DNA of 64,000 nucleotides from positions 320,001 through 384,000 of the forward strand of contig NZ_FSRS01000001.1 in NCBI RefSeq assembly GCF_900142935.1, in the 5' to 3' direction. Below, in pieces: positions 27,211-38,024 of the stretch; position 1 is the first letter of the stretch, and every line of letters starts with the position of its first letter. Source of the stretch: Rhodovulum sp. ES.010 (lineage in GTDB: Bacteria; Pseudomonadota; Alphaproteobacteria; Rhodobacterales; Rhodobacteraceae). A program made the position numbers and the translations under genes. Under the pieces are notes generated by a model that did not search any database, was not told the DNA's origin, and worked only from the letters and a program-made list of their open reading frames with translations.

Positions 27211-28605
27211 ATGGCCGCTCGGAACTTCGACATGATCGTGATCGGCGCGGGGCCCGGCGGCTATGTCGCCGCGATCCGGGGCGCGCAACTGGGGCTGAAG
27301 GTCGCCGTGGTCGAGCGCGAGCATCTGGGCGGCATCTGCCTCAACTGGGGCTGCATTCCCACCAAGGCGATGCTGCGCTCGGCCGAGGTCTTCCACCTGA
27401 TGTCCCATGCCACGGAGTTCGGGCTCAAGGCCGACGGCATCGGCTACGATCTCGACGCGGTGGTCAAACGCTCGCGCGGGGTGGCCAGGCAACTGGCCTC
27501 GGGCGTGGGGCACCTGCTGAAGAAGAACAAGGTGACCGTGGTCATGGGCGCGGCGACGATCCCGGCCAGGGGGCGCGTCTCGGTCAAGACCGAGACCGGC
27601 ACCGAGGAGCTGACCGCCGACTCCATCGTCCTGGCCACCGGCGCGCGGGCGCGCGAACTGCCGGGGCTGGAGCCCGACGGCAAGCGCGTGTGGAACTACA
27701 AGCACGCGCTGGTGCCGCCGCACGAGCCGAAGAAGCTGCTGGTCATCGGCTCGGGCGCCATCGGGATCGAGTTCGCCAGCTTCTTCAACACGCTCGGCGC
27801 CGAGACCACGGTGGTGGAGGTGATGGACCGCATCCTGCCGGTCGAGGATGCCGAGATCTCCGCCTTCGCGAAAAAGCAGTTCGCGAAACAGGGCATGACG
27901 ATCCGCGAGCAGGCCACGGTCACGAGGCTCGACCGCGGCGCGGACACGGTGACCGCCCATGTCGAACAGGGCGGCAAGACCGACAAGATCGAGGTCGACA
28001 CGGTGATCTCGGCGGTCGGCATCGTCGGCAATGTCGAGGGTCTGGGGCTGGAAGAGCTCGGGGTGAAACTCGACCGCAGCCATGTCGTGACCGACGAATA
28101 CGGCCGCACCGGGGTCGCGGGGCTTTATGCCATCGGCGACGTGGCCGGCGCCCCCTGGCTCGCGCACAAGGCCAGCCACGAGGGCGTGATGGTGGCCGAG
28201 ATGGTCGCGGGCGGCCACCCGCACCCGATCAAGCCCGGCGCGATTCCCGGCTGCACCTACAGCCACCCGCAGATCGCCAGCATCGGGATGACCGAGGCGC
28301 AGGCGAAGGACAAAGGGCACGAGGTCAAGGTCGGCCGCTTCCCCTTCATCGGCAACGGCAAGGCGATCGCGCTGGGCGAGCCCGAGGGGATGGTCAAGAC
28401 GGTGTTCGACGGCAAGACCGGCGAGCTTCTGGGCGCGCACATGATCGGCGCCGAGGTGACGGAACTGATCCAGGGCTACGCGGTCGGCAAGACGCTGGAG
28501 ACGACCGAGGCCGAGCTGATGGAAACGGTGTTCCCGCACCCGACGCTGAGCGAGATGATGCACGAATCCGTGCTGGATGCCTGGGGCCGGGCGATCCACT
28601 ACTAG
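27211..28605 (+). CDS. lpdA: Dihydrolipoyl dehydrogenase (E3)
   Basis: FAD- and NAD-dependent E3 component that reoxidises dihydrolipoamide in 2-oxo acid dehydrogenase complexes. In 464 residues it shows the FAD site MIVIGAGPGGYVAAIRG, the redox disulfide GGICLNWGCIPTK (Cys43/Cys48), the NAD site VIGSGAIGIEFASFF, YAIGDVAGAPWLAHKA, and the C-terminal catalytic His in FPHPTLSEMMHES. The LNWGCIPTKAMLRSAEVFH sequence is the form usually linked to the pyruvate dehydrogenase cluster in alphaproteobacteria, but no E1/E2 genes lie in this window. ATG behind GGAGGGAAGC. Confidence 0.95.
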   Translation: MAARNFDMIVIGAGPGGYVAAIRGAQLGLKVAVVEREHLGGICLNWGCIPTKAMLRSAEVFHLMSHATEFGLKADGIGYDLDAVVKRSRGVARQLASGVGHLLKKNKVTVVMGAATIPARGRVSVKTETGTEELTADSIVLATGARARELPGLEPDGKRVWNYKHALVPPHEPKKLLVIGSGAIGIEFASFFNTLGAETTVVEVMDRILPVEDAEISAFAKKQFAKQGMTIREQATVTRLDRGADTVTAHVEQGGKTDKIEVDTVISAVGIVGNVEGLGLEELGVKLDRSHVVTDEYGRTGVAGLYAIGDVAGAPWLAHKASHEGVMVAEMVAGGHPHPIKPGAIPGCTYSHPQIASIGMTEAQAKDKGHEVKVGRFPFIGNGKAIALGEPEGMVKTVFDGKTGELLGAHMIGAEVTELIQGYAVGKTLETTEAELMETVFPHPTLSEMMHESVLDAWGRAIHY

Positions 28606-28619
28606 GCCCCGGCAGCGCC

Positions 28620-28674
28620 GTCCGTCCGATAAAAGTCCGACGAAAGTCCGATGGAAATCCGATGCAATTCCGAT
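28620..28674. repeat. Array of five 11-bp repeats between lpdA and the rhodanese gene
   Basis: Five consecutive 11-bp units: GTCCGTCCGAT, AAAAGTCCGAC, GAAAGTCCGAT, GGAAATCCGAT, GCAATTCCGAT. Every unit ends in TCCGA(T/C); the period equals roughly one helical turn. It fills most of the gap between the convergent genes and is less GC-rich than its surroundings. A shorter copy lies inside soxA. Confidence 0.85.
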
Positions 28675-28686
28675 TGCCGGATCGGG

Positions 28687-29061
28687 CTATTTCTCGACCG
28701 GCAGCCTGGCGTTCAGCCACTCGCGGAACGACCCCATGTTGTAGACGTCCTCGTAGCCGAGTTTCATCATGATGCGCGCGGCCTGCAGGGCGTTGTCGCC
28801 GGTTTCGCAATAGACCGCGAAGGTCTTGGCCGGGTCCAGCGCGGGGTCGAAATGCGGGCCGGCGCGGTTGGCCTTGTGCCGGATCATGTAGAGCGGCACA
28901 TGCACGGCCCCCTGGCACTTGCCGAAGCGCGCGATCTCGTGATCCTCGCGCACGTCGAGCAGCACGATCTCGCCCTTCTTGGCGAACTCCCAGGCCTCCT
29001 TGGCGCGGATTTCCTCGACATAGGGATAAATCTTGCCGAACAGTTCGACCCAGCTGGACAT
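28687..29061 (-). CDS. Rhodanese-like sulfurtransferase
   Basis: Single rhodanese domain protein of 124 residues. The core includes EIVLLDVREDHEIARFGKCQGAVHVPLY and the active-site loop VYCETGDNAL (Cys85), ending GYEDVYNMGSFREWLN. The catalytic Cys is present, so it can probably carry a persulfide; the acceptor is unknown. No signal peptide is seen, so it is cytoplasmic. It is convergent with lpdA across the 11-bp repeat array and divergent from uvrA. Confidence 0.9.
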   Translation of the reverse strand: MSSWVELFGKIYPYVEEIRAKEAWEFAKKGEIVLLDVREDHEIARFGKCQGAVHVPLYMIRHKANRAGPHFDPALDPAKTFAVYCETGDNALQAARIMMKLGYEDVYNMGSFREWLNARLPVEK

Positions 29062-29158
29062 GGCGCGTTCTCCGGTTTTGGGTGCCTCGGGGCGACTATA
29101 GGGGTCTGTGCCCGGGTGTTAAGCGGCAAAGGCACGGCAGGCTGACGCAGCCGGGGAC

Positions 29159-29173
29159 GTTCTCCGAACGTTC
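29159..29173 (+). promoter_or_regulatory. LexA (SOS) box upstream of uvrA
   Basis: GTTC-TCCGAAC-GTTC is an exact match to GTTC-N7-GTTC, the LexA operator of alphaproteobacteria. It ends 11 bp before the -35 element of the likely uvrA promoter and 65 bp before the start codon, a suitable place for repression. Confidence 0.75.
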
Positions 29174-29184
29174 CTTCTTTGCGG

Positions 29185-29213
29185 TTGGGAATCGCGCGCC
29201 GCTCGACTATGTC
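29185..29213 (+). promoter_or_regulatory. Candidate promoter of uvrA
   Basis: TTGGGA (29185-29190), 17-bp spacer, TATGTC (29208-29213), directly downstream of the LexA box; transcription would start near 29220, 19 bp before the uvrA ATG. Confidence 0.45.
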
Positions 29214-29238
29214 TAAGGCTGGACTTCCGGGGGCAGCC

Positions 29239-32097
<2,859 letters not shown>

Positions 32098-32469
32098 CAG
32101 GCCGGCGCGCCGGTGACGGCGCGGCCCCGGCGTTCCCCTGGGGCTCCCTGCGTCGGGCCGGGGGTGTCTATCGGCAGGGTGCAATCGCCTTTCTGGGGTG
32201 GCGCAGCGCGTGTCCCGCGTCCTGCCGGGGATTGGCAATGGCGGGGGCCGCGATACGCTCGCACCGTCCATCCTCGACCACGATCCAGGTGGGGTGAGTT
32301 GGCGCGCGCCGTGAGCGCGTGGGCGTCCCCGGGCGCCTTGCAAAAAGGGCGCCCGATGAGACAGGGCGCCGCTTCTCTTGTCCGTGTCCGTCGCCGCCGG
32401 CACGCCGCACGCTTGGCGGAGGATAATCGCATCGGGGCCCGGCGACCCCGCACCGGCGCGTCTGCGGCC
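32098..32469. other. Gene-free stretch between uvrA and the DUF2892 gene
   Basis: No convincing gene. Open frames here are arginine/proline-rich and lack any family resemblance. The only structure seen is an inverted repeat GGGCGCC (32331-32337), a 10-nt spacer TTGCAAAAAG, GGCGCCC (32348-32354), which could fold in RNA from either strand; its role is unclear. Confidence 0.5.
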
Positions 32470-32676
32470 TCAGGTCTTGGGCTTGCCGGTGTTGATGCCG
32501 AGCAGGCTGTAGGGCGGGCAGGTCCCCATTGCCGAGGTGGCAAGCAGAACGACGGCGACGATCCCGGCGATCCAGGCCCAGGCCCCGCCGAGCGACGTGA
32601 AGGCGAGGATGAGCAGCACGACCCCGATCGCGGCGCGGATCGCGCGGTCGGTATTTCCCATATTCTTTTCGAACAT
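32470..32676 (-). CDS. DUF2892 (YgaP-type) membrane protein
   Basis: A 68-residue two-helix membrane protein. MFEKNMGNTDRAIRAAIG is the family start, followed by VVLLILAFTSLGGAWAWIAGIVAVVLLATSAMG and the short motif TCPPYSLLGINT. The ATG at 32676 follows an AAGGGAGAAAGG ribosome-binding site; an extended frame upstream is spurious. A paralogue lies 130 bp upstream on the same strand. DUF2892 proteins often occur with sulfur-metabolism or rhodanese genes. Confidence 0.88.
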   Translation of the reverse strand: MFEKNMGNTDRAIRAAIGVVLLILAFTSLGGAWAWIAGIVAVVLLATSAMGTCPPYSLLGINTGKPKT

Positions 32677-32806
32677 TGCCTTTCTCCCTTGCTGACGGGC
32701 CGCGCGTTCGTGGCAGGCCCGATACTCTGGAGGTGGGCGGCCGGCCAAGCGTTTCAAGGCCGGCCGGCCGCCGAGCCGCGTGGGGAGACGACCCGCCGCA
32801 GGCCGT

Positions 32807-33004
32807 TCAGCCCTCTTTCTCGGCGGTGTTCAGGCCGATGAGGTTGTAGAGCGGGCAGGACGACATCAGGCCGGTGGCCAGCGGAACGATGCCGAGCAGC
32901 CACCACGGGCTGGGATCGGACAGGAACGCCCAGATCAGCAGCATGAGGGCGCCAAGGCCGATACGGGCGATGCGGTCGGTGCCGCCGACGTTCTTCTTCA
33001 GCAT
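32807..33004 (-). CDS. DUF2892 (YgaP-type) membrane protein, second copy
   Basis: A 65-residue paralogue of the neighbouring protein: MLKKNVGGTDRIARIGLG, two hydrophobic helices (ALMLLIWAFLSD; WWLLGIVPLATGLM) and SSCPLYNLIGLNT. The conserved CP(L/P)Y motif follows the second helix in both copies. It lies 93 bp downstream of the Crp/Fnr regulator gene on the same strand and may be its target. Confidence 0.88.
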   Translation of the reverse strand: MLKKNVGGTDRIARIGLGALMLLIWAFLSDPSPWWLLGIVPLATGLMSSCPLYNLIGLNTAEKEG

Positions 33005-33088
33005 GGTCTTCTCCGATGAATGTGTGTCACTCGCCCGACTCGCGCGGGCATTGCGACACGACCATGCACTTCGCCGGGGCGACCGTCT

Positions 33089-33101
33089 GTGACTGTGTCA
33101 C
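33089..33101. promoter_or_regulatory. Possible Crp/Fnr-type operator
   Basis: Inverted repeat GTGAC-TGT-GTCAC overlaps the stop codon of the regulator gene, about 85 bp upstream of the DUF2892 start codon. Half-site sequence (GTGAC) resembles Crp/Fnr half-sites, but the 3-bp spacer is shorter than the usual 4-6, so this is weak. Confidence 0.25.
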
Positions 33102-33760
33102 CCAGCCCCGCCATCGACCGCGGCAAGCCCGGCAAGGGCGGCTTCGTCGATCAGGGTCACCACGCCCCGGTCAAGCCGCACGGCGCCGGCCTTCGCCAGG
33201 GCGTCCAGCCGGCGCGAGACGACCTCGCGCGCGGTGCCGATCCGGGTGGCGATCTCGTGGTGGGTGGCATGGACGGCACCGTTTTCGGCGCTGGCGAGCA
33301 GTTCGGCGGCCAGGCGGCTTTCGACCCGCTGGAACGCGACCCGTTCCAGCAGGGCCATGACCGACTGAAGCCGCTGCGCGAAGGCGCCGAACACGAAGCG
33401 GCGGAAGATCGGGCTCCGGTCCATCAGCGTCGTGAAGGTTTCGCGCGGAACCAGAACCGCCTCGCACTCGCTCACGGTGATCGCCTCGCCGGTATAATCC
33501 TCCCCGCCCAGCAGGCCGAGCGTGGACTGCACGCAGGACTGGCCAGGCTCGATCCCGTAGAGCAGGATTTCCCGACCCGTCGGGCCGATCAGGAACACCT
33601 CGACCCGGCCCGACAGAAGAATCGTGAAGCCGCGCGCCGCTTCGCCGGGGCAGAACAGCACCTTGCCCTTGGGCAGGCGCATCACCGGCAGACCCTCCAG
33701 CCGGGCGGCGATGCCGGGCTCGAGCCCTTGGAGCCCGGGGGCGCGCGCGACCCAGTTCAT
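33098..33760 (-). CDS. Crp/Fnr family transcriptional regulator
   Basis: A 220-residue regulator with an N-terminal cyclic-nucleotide-binding-like beta barrel (about 15-130; GFTILLSGRVEVFLIGPTGREILLYGIEPGQSCVQSTLGLL) and a C-terminal winged helix-turn-helix with THHEIATRIGTAREVVSRRLDAL. The FNR-type N-terminal Cys cluster is missing; three scattered cysteines (VLFCPGE, GQSCVQS, SECEAV) could act in thiol sensing. The ATG overlaps the mmsB stop codon (ATGA), so the regulator is translated as the fourth gene of the valine-catabolic chain. The two DUF2892 genes follow. Confidence 0.88.
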   Translation of the reverse strand: MNWVARAPGLQGLEPGIAARLEGLPVMRLPKGKVLFCPGEAARGFTILLSGRVEVFLIGPTGREILLYGIEPGQSCVQSTLGLLGGEDYTGEAITVSECEAVLVPRETFTTLMDRSPIFRRFVFGAFAQRLQSVMALLERVAFQRVESRLAAELLASAENGAVHATHHEIATRIGTAREVVSRRLDALAKAGAVRLDRGVVTLIDEAALAGLAAVDGGAG

Positions 33761-34629
33761 CCGCGCCCGCGTTTTTCGAAGCGCGGCAGCATGGCCGAGA
33801 AATCGCGGCCCTTGCCGTCCTCCCGCTCGACGAACTCGGCGTAGAGTTCGGCGGCGCGCTGGCCCATGGGCGTGTCCGCGTCGGCCGTTTCGGCCGCCTG
33901 CATCGCGAGACGCAGGTCCTTGAGCATGAGGTCCGCTGCGAATCCGGGCTTGTAGTCGTTGTCGGCGGGGCTTTGGGGGCCGATGCCGGGGGCCGGGCAA
34001 TAGGTGTTCAACGACCAGCTCGACCCGGACGATGTCGAGACGACGTCGAACATCCGGTCCCGGTCAAGCCCCAGCTTGTCGGCCAGCGCGAACGCCTCGC
34101 AGGTCACGACCATCGTCGCGCCGAGGATCATGTTGTTGCAGATCTTGGCGGCCTGTCCGTTGCCCGAGTCCCCGCAATGCACTGCCTTCTGGCCCATCAC
34201 GTCGAAAAGCGGTTTGACCTTGGCGAAGGCCTCTTCGGGGCCGCCGGCCATGAAGGTCAGGGTGCCGGCCGTCGCGCCGCCCACGCCGCCCGAGACGGGC
34301 GCGTCGACAGCCATGACGCCGGCCGCCTCGGCCTCGGCCGCGACCGCGCGGGCGCTGTCGACATCAACGGTCGAACAGTCGAGCAGCACCGCGCCCTTCT
34401 CCATCACGGGCAGAATCTCGGCGGCCACGGACCGCAATATGTCGCCGTTGGGCAACATGGTGATGACCACCTCCCGGTCCCGGGTCGCCTCGGCGACGTT
34501 CGCGGCGGTCGCGACGCCTTCGGGGCCGGGGGCGGCGAGATCGAACCCGATCACGTCATGGCCGGCCTTCGCGAGGTTCGCCGCCATTGGCGCCCCCATG
34601 TTTCCCAGTCCGATGAACCCCACCTTCAT
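33757..34629 (-). CDS. mmsB: 3-Hydroxyisobutyrate dehydrogenase
   Basis: NAD-dependent enzyme of valine degradation that oxidises 3-hydroxyisobutyrate to methylmalonate semialdehyde. The 290-residue product has the Rossmann motif VGFIGLGNMGAPMAANLAKAG, the substrate segment DAPVSGGVGGATAGTLTFM, the catalytic Lys in GNGQAAKICNNM and the NADP/NAD-discriminating FDLAAP. The family C-terminus GKGRDFSAML is present. Start and stop overlap the neighbours by 4 bp on both sides. Confidence 0.93.
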   Translation of the reverse strand: MKVGFIGLGNMGAPMAANLAKAGHDVIGFDLAAPGPEGVATAANVAEATRDREVVITMLPNGDILRSVAAEILPVMEKGAVLLDCSTVDVDSARAVAAEAEAAGVMAVDAPVSGGVGGATAGTLTFMAGGPEEAFAKVKPLFDVMGQKAVHCGDSGNGQAAKICNNMILGATMVVTCEAFALADKLGLDRDRMFDVVSTSSGSSWSLNTYCPAPGIGPQSPADNDYKPGFAADLMLKDLRLAMQAAETADADTPMGQRAAELYAEFVEREDGKGRDFSAMLPRFEKRGRG

Positions 34630-35678
34630 GTCAGCTCCTCCTCAAGGTTCAATTCGTCGGCGCCGAGCGGCGCCAGCATGGCCTCCACGTCCTCGCGCGA
34701 CACGGCGTCCATATCGGCATGCCGCCAGCGCGGGCTCTTGTCCTTGTCGATGATCGCCGCGCGTATGCCTTCGAGGAAGTCCGATCGTTCCGGCGCGCGG
34801 TGGGTGAAACGGTATTCCAGCGCGAGGGCCGCGCGGATCGTCGGGGCCGGTCCCAGCCGGCGCTGCATCTCGATCGCGCAGGCCATCGCCAGGGGGCTGT
34901 TCCGCCGCATCCGTTTCAGTGCGTCCGTGGCGAGGTCCGACCCGTCGGCGTCCAGCGCTTCGGCAATCTCCGTCAGGGCGGCGCCGGCGAAGAGCGCGTC
35001 GATCCGGGCCTGCCGGGCGGCGAGGGGGCTGTCCGGCGTGGGGGCTGGGGCTGCCGCGCGCGCGATCGCCGCCGGGTCCCCGGTCGCGACGAGGTCCTCG
35101 GCAAGCGCCTGCCAGGTGTCTTCTGGCACGAAATGATCGGCGAACCCGGCGTGAAGCGCATCGCCCGGCCCCATGCGCGCGCCGGTGACGCCGAGATACG
35201 TGCCCAGCCGCCCGGACGCGCGAGCCAGAAGCGCCGAGCCGCCGACATCGGGCACCAGCCCGATGCCGCATTCCGGCATCGCCACCTGCGCGCTTTCGCC
35301 CACGATCCGGTACGCGGCGTGGCAGCCGACGCCAACGCCGCCGCCCATGGTGAAGCCGTGCATCAGGCTGACCACCGGCTTGGGGAATTCCGCGATCTTG
35401 GCGTTCATCCGGTATTCGTCGCGCCAGAACTTCTGGCCATAGGCGTAGTCGCCCTTGGTGCCGGTCTCGTACATCACGGCGATGTCGCCGCCCGCGCAGA
35501 ACGCCTTGTCGCCGGCGGCGTCGATCAGCACCAGCGCCACGCTGTCCTCCGACCGCCACGCATCCAGCGCGTTCTCTATCTCAAGGCACATGTCGTAGGT
35601 CAGCGCGTTCAGCGCCTTCGGACGGTTCAGCGTGATACGGCCCGCACGGCCCTCGGTACGGATGTCGATGTCGCTCAT
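34626..35678 (-). CDS. 3-Hydroxyisobutyryl-CoA hydrolase (enoyl-CoA hydratase/isomerase family)
   Basis: Crotonase-fold protein of 350 residues, the length of HIBYL-CoA hydrolases rather than of plain enoyl-CoA hydratases (about 260). Key segments are FCAGGDIAVMYETG, HGFTMGGGVGVGCHAAYRIV (oxyanion hole) and AMPECGIGLVPDVGGSALLA with the acidic catalytic residues. The HIBCH-type C-terminal domain includes RSDFLEGIRAAIIDKDKSPRW. It lies between isobutyryl-CoA dehydrogenase and mmsB with 4-bp overlaps to both, which fits hydrolysis of 3-hydroxyisobutyryl-CoA in valine breakdown. Confidence 0.9.
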   Translation of the reverse strand: MSDIDIRTEGRAGRITLNRPKALNALTYDMCLEIENALDAWRSEDSVALVLIDAAGDKAFCAGGDIAVMYETGTKGDYAYGQKFWRDEYRMNAKIAEFPKPVVSLMHGFTMGGGVGVGCHAAYRIVGESAQVAMPECGIGLVPDVGGSALLARASGRLGTYLGVTGARMGPGDALHAGFADHFVPEDTWQALAEDLVATGDPAAIARAAAPAPTPDSPLAARQARIDALFAGAALTEIAEALDADGSDLATDALKRMRRNSPLAMACAIEMQRRLGPAPTIRAALALEYRFTHRAPERSDFLEGIRAAIIDKDKSPRWRHADMDAVSREDVEAMLAPLGADELNLEEELT

Positions 35679-36820
35679 CCGCGCGCCTCCAGCATCTGGC
35701 GGGCCACGATCAGCCGCATGATCTCGTTGGTGCCTTCGAGGATCTGGTGCACGCGCAGGTCGCGCACGATCTTCTCGATTCCGTAATCGGCCAGGTAGCC
35801 ATAGCCGCCATGCAGCTGCAGGCACTGGTCGGCGACGCGGCTGCCGGCCTCGGTCACGAATTTCTTCGCCATCGCGCAGAACCTGGTGGCATCCGGCGCG
35901 CCCTGGTCCAGTTTCCACGCCGCCTGGCGCAGGAAGGTGCGCGCGGCCTGAAGCTCGATCTCCATCTCGGCCAGCCGGAACTGCAGCGCCTGGAACTGGT
36001 CGATGGGTTTTCCGAAGGCCTTGCGCTCACCCATGTAGGCGAGCGTCGCGTCGAGCGCCGCCTGCGCGGCGCCCAGGCTGCAGGCCGCGATGTTCAGTCG
36101 TCCACCATCGAGCCCCATCATCGCGTAACGGAAGCCCTTGCCTTCCTCGCCTAGCAGGTTCCCCGCGGGCACCGCGCAGCCGTCGAACTGTACCTGGCGG
36201 GTGGGCTGGGCGCGCCAGCCCATCTTGTCTTCGAGCCCGCCGAAGGACAGCCCCGTGGCGCCGTCCTCAACGACAATCGCCGAGATACCCCGGGGGCCGT
36301 CCTCGCCCGTGCGGGCCATCACGATATACGCGTCCGAATAGCCGCCGCCCGAGATGAACGCCTTGGTGCCGGTCAGGCTGTAGCCCTCGTTGGTGCGCTG
36401 GGCCTTCGTCTTCAGCGCCGCGGCGTCCGAGCCCGAGCCCGGTTCGGTCAGGCAGTAGGAGAACACCGTCTCCATCGTCAGCGCCGGGGCGAGGAAGCGC
36501 GCCTTGATGTCGTCGGTTCCGAACGCGTCCAGCATCTTGGCGCACATGTTGTGGATCGACAGGAAGGCGGCGACGGACGGGCAGGCCATCGACAGCGCCT
36601 CGAACACCAGCGTCGCGTCGAGGCGGCTAAGGCCCGCGCCCCCGGAATCCTCACTGACGTAGAGCCCCGCGAAGCCCAACTCGGCCAACCGGGGCCAGAG
36701 CGCCTTCGGGATCGTGCCGTCCTTTTCCCAGGCCAGCGCGTGCGGCGCGATATGCTCGGCCCCGAATGCCTGCGCCATGTCGAAGATCGCCACCTGCTCT
36801 TCGCTCAGTGCGAAATCCAT
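35675..36820 (-). CDS. Acyl-CoA dehydrogenase, probably isobutyryl-CoA dehydrogenase
   Basis: FAD enzyme of 381 residues. Family motifs: FSYCLTEPGSGSDAAALKT, TGTKAFISGGGYSDAYIVMART, DGGRLNIAACSLGAAQAALDATLAYMGERKAFGKP and the catalytic Glu in QILEGTNEIMRLIV. Sequence character (FLSIHNMCAKMLDAFG) and its place as first gene of a chain with HIBYL-CoA hydrolase and mmsB argue for isobutyryl-CoA as substrate. It overlaps the next gene by 4 bp. Confidence 0.9.
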   Translation of the reverse strand: MDFALSEEQVAIFDMAQAFGAEHIAPHALAWEKDGTIPKALWPRLAELGFAGLYVSEDSGGAGLSRLDATLVFEALSMACPSVAAFLSIHNMCAKMLDAFGTDDIKARFLAPALTMETVFSYCLTEPGSGSDAAALKTKAQRTNEGYSLTGTKAFISGGGYSDAYIVMARTGEDGPRGISAIVVEDGATGLSFGGLEDKMGWRAQPTRQVQFDGCAVPAGNLLGEEGKGFRYAMMGLDGGRLNIAACSLGAAQAALDATLAYMGERKAFGKPIDQFQALQFRLAEMEIELQAARTFLRQAAWKLDQGAPDATRFCAMAKKFVTEAGSRVADQCLQLHGGYGYLADYGIEKIVRDLRVHQILEGTNEIMRLIVARQMLEARG

Positions 36821-36893
36821 CGCTGTCCCCCCGGCTTATTGAACGCGCGTTCATCTGGCAGAGAAGGCTTCCGGATTGCAAGGGCCGGCGGCG

Positions 36894-38024
36894 TCACAGA
36901 TCGGCGTTGTATTCCTCGATCAGCGAACGGATCACCGCGCAGACCGCGCCTTCGGAATCCTTGCCCTCGGCGCGCGCGGCGGCATGGACGCGGCGCTGGC
37001 GGTCGGCCGAGGTGCCGTCGGCGATCACGTCGCGCGCGGCGTGCACCTCGTTCAGGCAGCCCAGCACCGCGGCGTCCGGTTCCACGAAGGCGATGAGTTC
37101 TTCCAGAAGGTCCGAGAACGGCACCAGTTTCTTGCGCCCGAAATCGATCAGCCCTTCGCTGACGCCGTAGCGCTGCGCGCGCCAGCGGTTTTCGCCCACG
37201 AGAAAGCGTTCGTAGACCCGCCAGCGCTGGTTGAGCCCGGCCAGCCGCCAGAGCATCCGGGTGATGCACTGCGTCAGCGCGGCAATCGACAGGGTGTGTT
37301 CGAGCCTGGGCGAGACATCGCAGATGCGGCTCTCCAGCGTCGGGAACCGGGCGGAGGGGCGCAGGTCCCACCAGATCTTGGTCGCGTCCTCGATCACGCC
37401 CAGATTGACCAGCGCGCCGACGGAGCGTTCGTAATCCGACCAACTCTCGAAGCGGGGCGGCAGGCCGGTGCGGGGGAGGTTGTCGAAGACCGTCAGCCGG
37501 TAGGAGGCCAGCTCCGTATCCAGCCCCTGCCAATAGGGCGAGGAGGTCGACATCGCCAGCAGGTGCGGCAGGAAATAGCTGAGCTGCGCCATCAGGTCGA
37601 TGCGCTGGTCCTTGTCGGGGATGCCGACATGGACATGCATCCCGCAGATCAGCATCCGCCGCGCGACCGCGGCCAGCGCCCGGTCGAGGTCGTTGTAGCG
37701 ATCCTTGTCGGTGTGGTGCTGTTGCTTCCAGTCGGCGACCGGATGGCAGGAGACGGCGATGGGGGCGAGCCCATGATCGGCCGCGTGCCGGGCGACCGTA
37801 GCGCGCAGCCGCCGCAGGTCGTCGCGGGCCTGGCCGATATTGCCGCAGACCCGCGTGCCGACCTCGATCTGGCATTGCAGGAATTCCGGGGTGACCTGAT
37901 CGCCGAGATCGGCGGCGCAGGCTTCCATCAGCGCCTTGGGCGCCTCGACCAGGGCGCAGCTGTCCTTGTCGACGAGGAGGTATTCCTCCTCGATTCCGAT
38001 CGTGAAGTCCGGCACCTGCGCCAT
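36894..38024 (-). CDS. Carboxylate-amine ligase, GCS2 (YbdK-like) family
   Basis: ATP-dependent gamma-glutamate-cysteine-ligase-like protein of 376 residues. It starts [15 protein letters not shown] (the IGxEEE motif) and shows [40 protein letters not shown], and the C-terminal [17 protein letters not shown]. Members of this group have weak glutamate-cysteine ligase activity, and their natural substrate is mostly unknown. The ATG (MAQVPDF) stands behind AGGGGAGCGGCG. It follows the valine genes on the minus strand after a 73-bp gap but shares no evident pathway. Confidence 0.88.
   Translation of the reverse strand: MAQVPDFTIGIEEEYLLVDKDSCALVEAPKALMEACAADLGDQVTPEFLQCQIEVGTRVCGNIGQARDDLRRLRATVARHAADHGLAPIAVSCHPVADWKQQHHTDKDRYNDLDRALAAVARRMLICGMHVHVGIPDKDQRIDLMAQLSYFLPHLLAMSTSSPYWQGLDTELASYRLTVFDNLPRTGLPPRFESWSDYERSVGALVNLGVIEDATKIWWDLRPSARFPTLESRICDVSPRLEHTLSIAALTQCITRMLWRLAGLNQRWRVYERFLVGENRWRAQRYGVSEGLIDFGRKKLVPFSDLLEELIAFVEPDAAVLGCLNEVHAARDVIADGTSADRQRRVHAAARAEGKDSEGAVCAVIRSLIEEYNADL

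Noticed and set aside
34770-34790. A further AAGTCCGATCG resembling the 11-bp repeat
   Set aside because: A single copy within the hydrolase coding sequence without tandem neighbours; consistent with chance.
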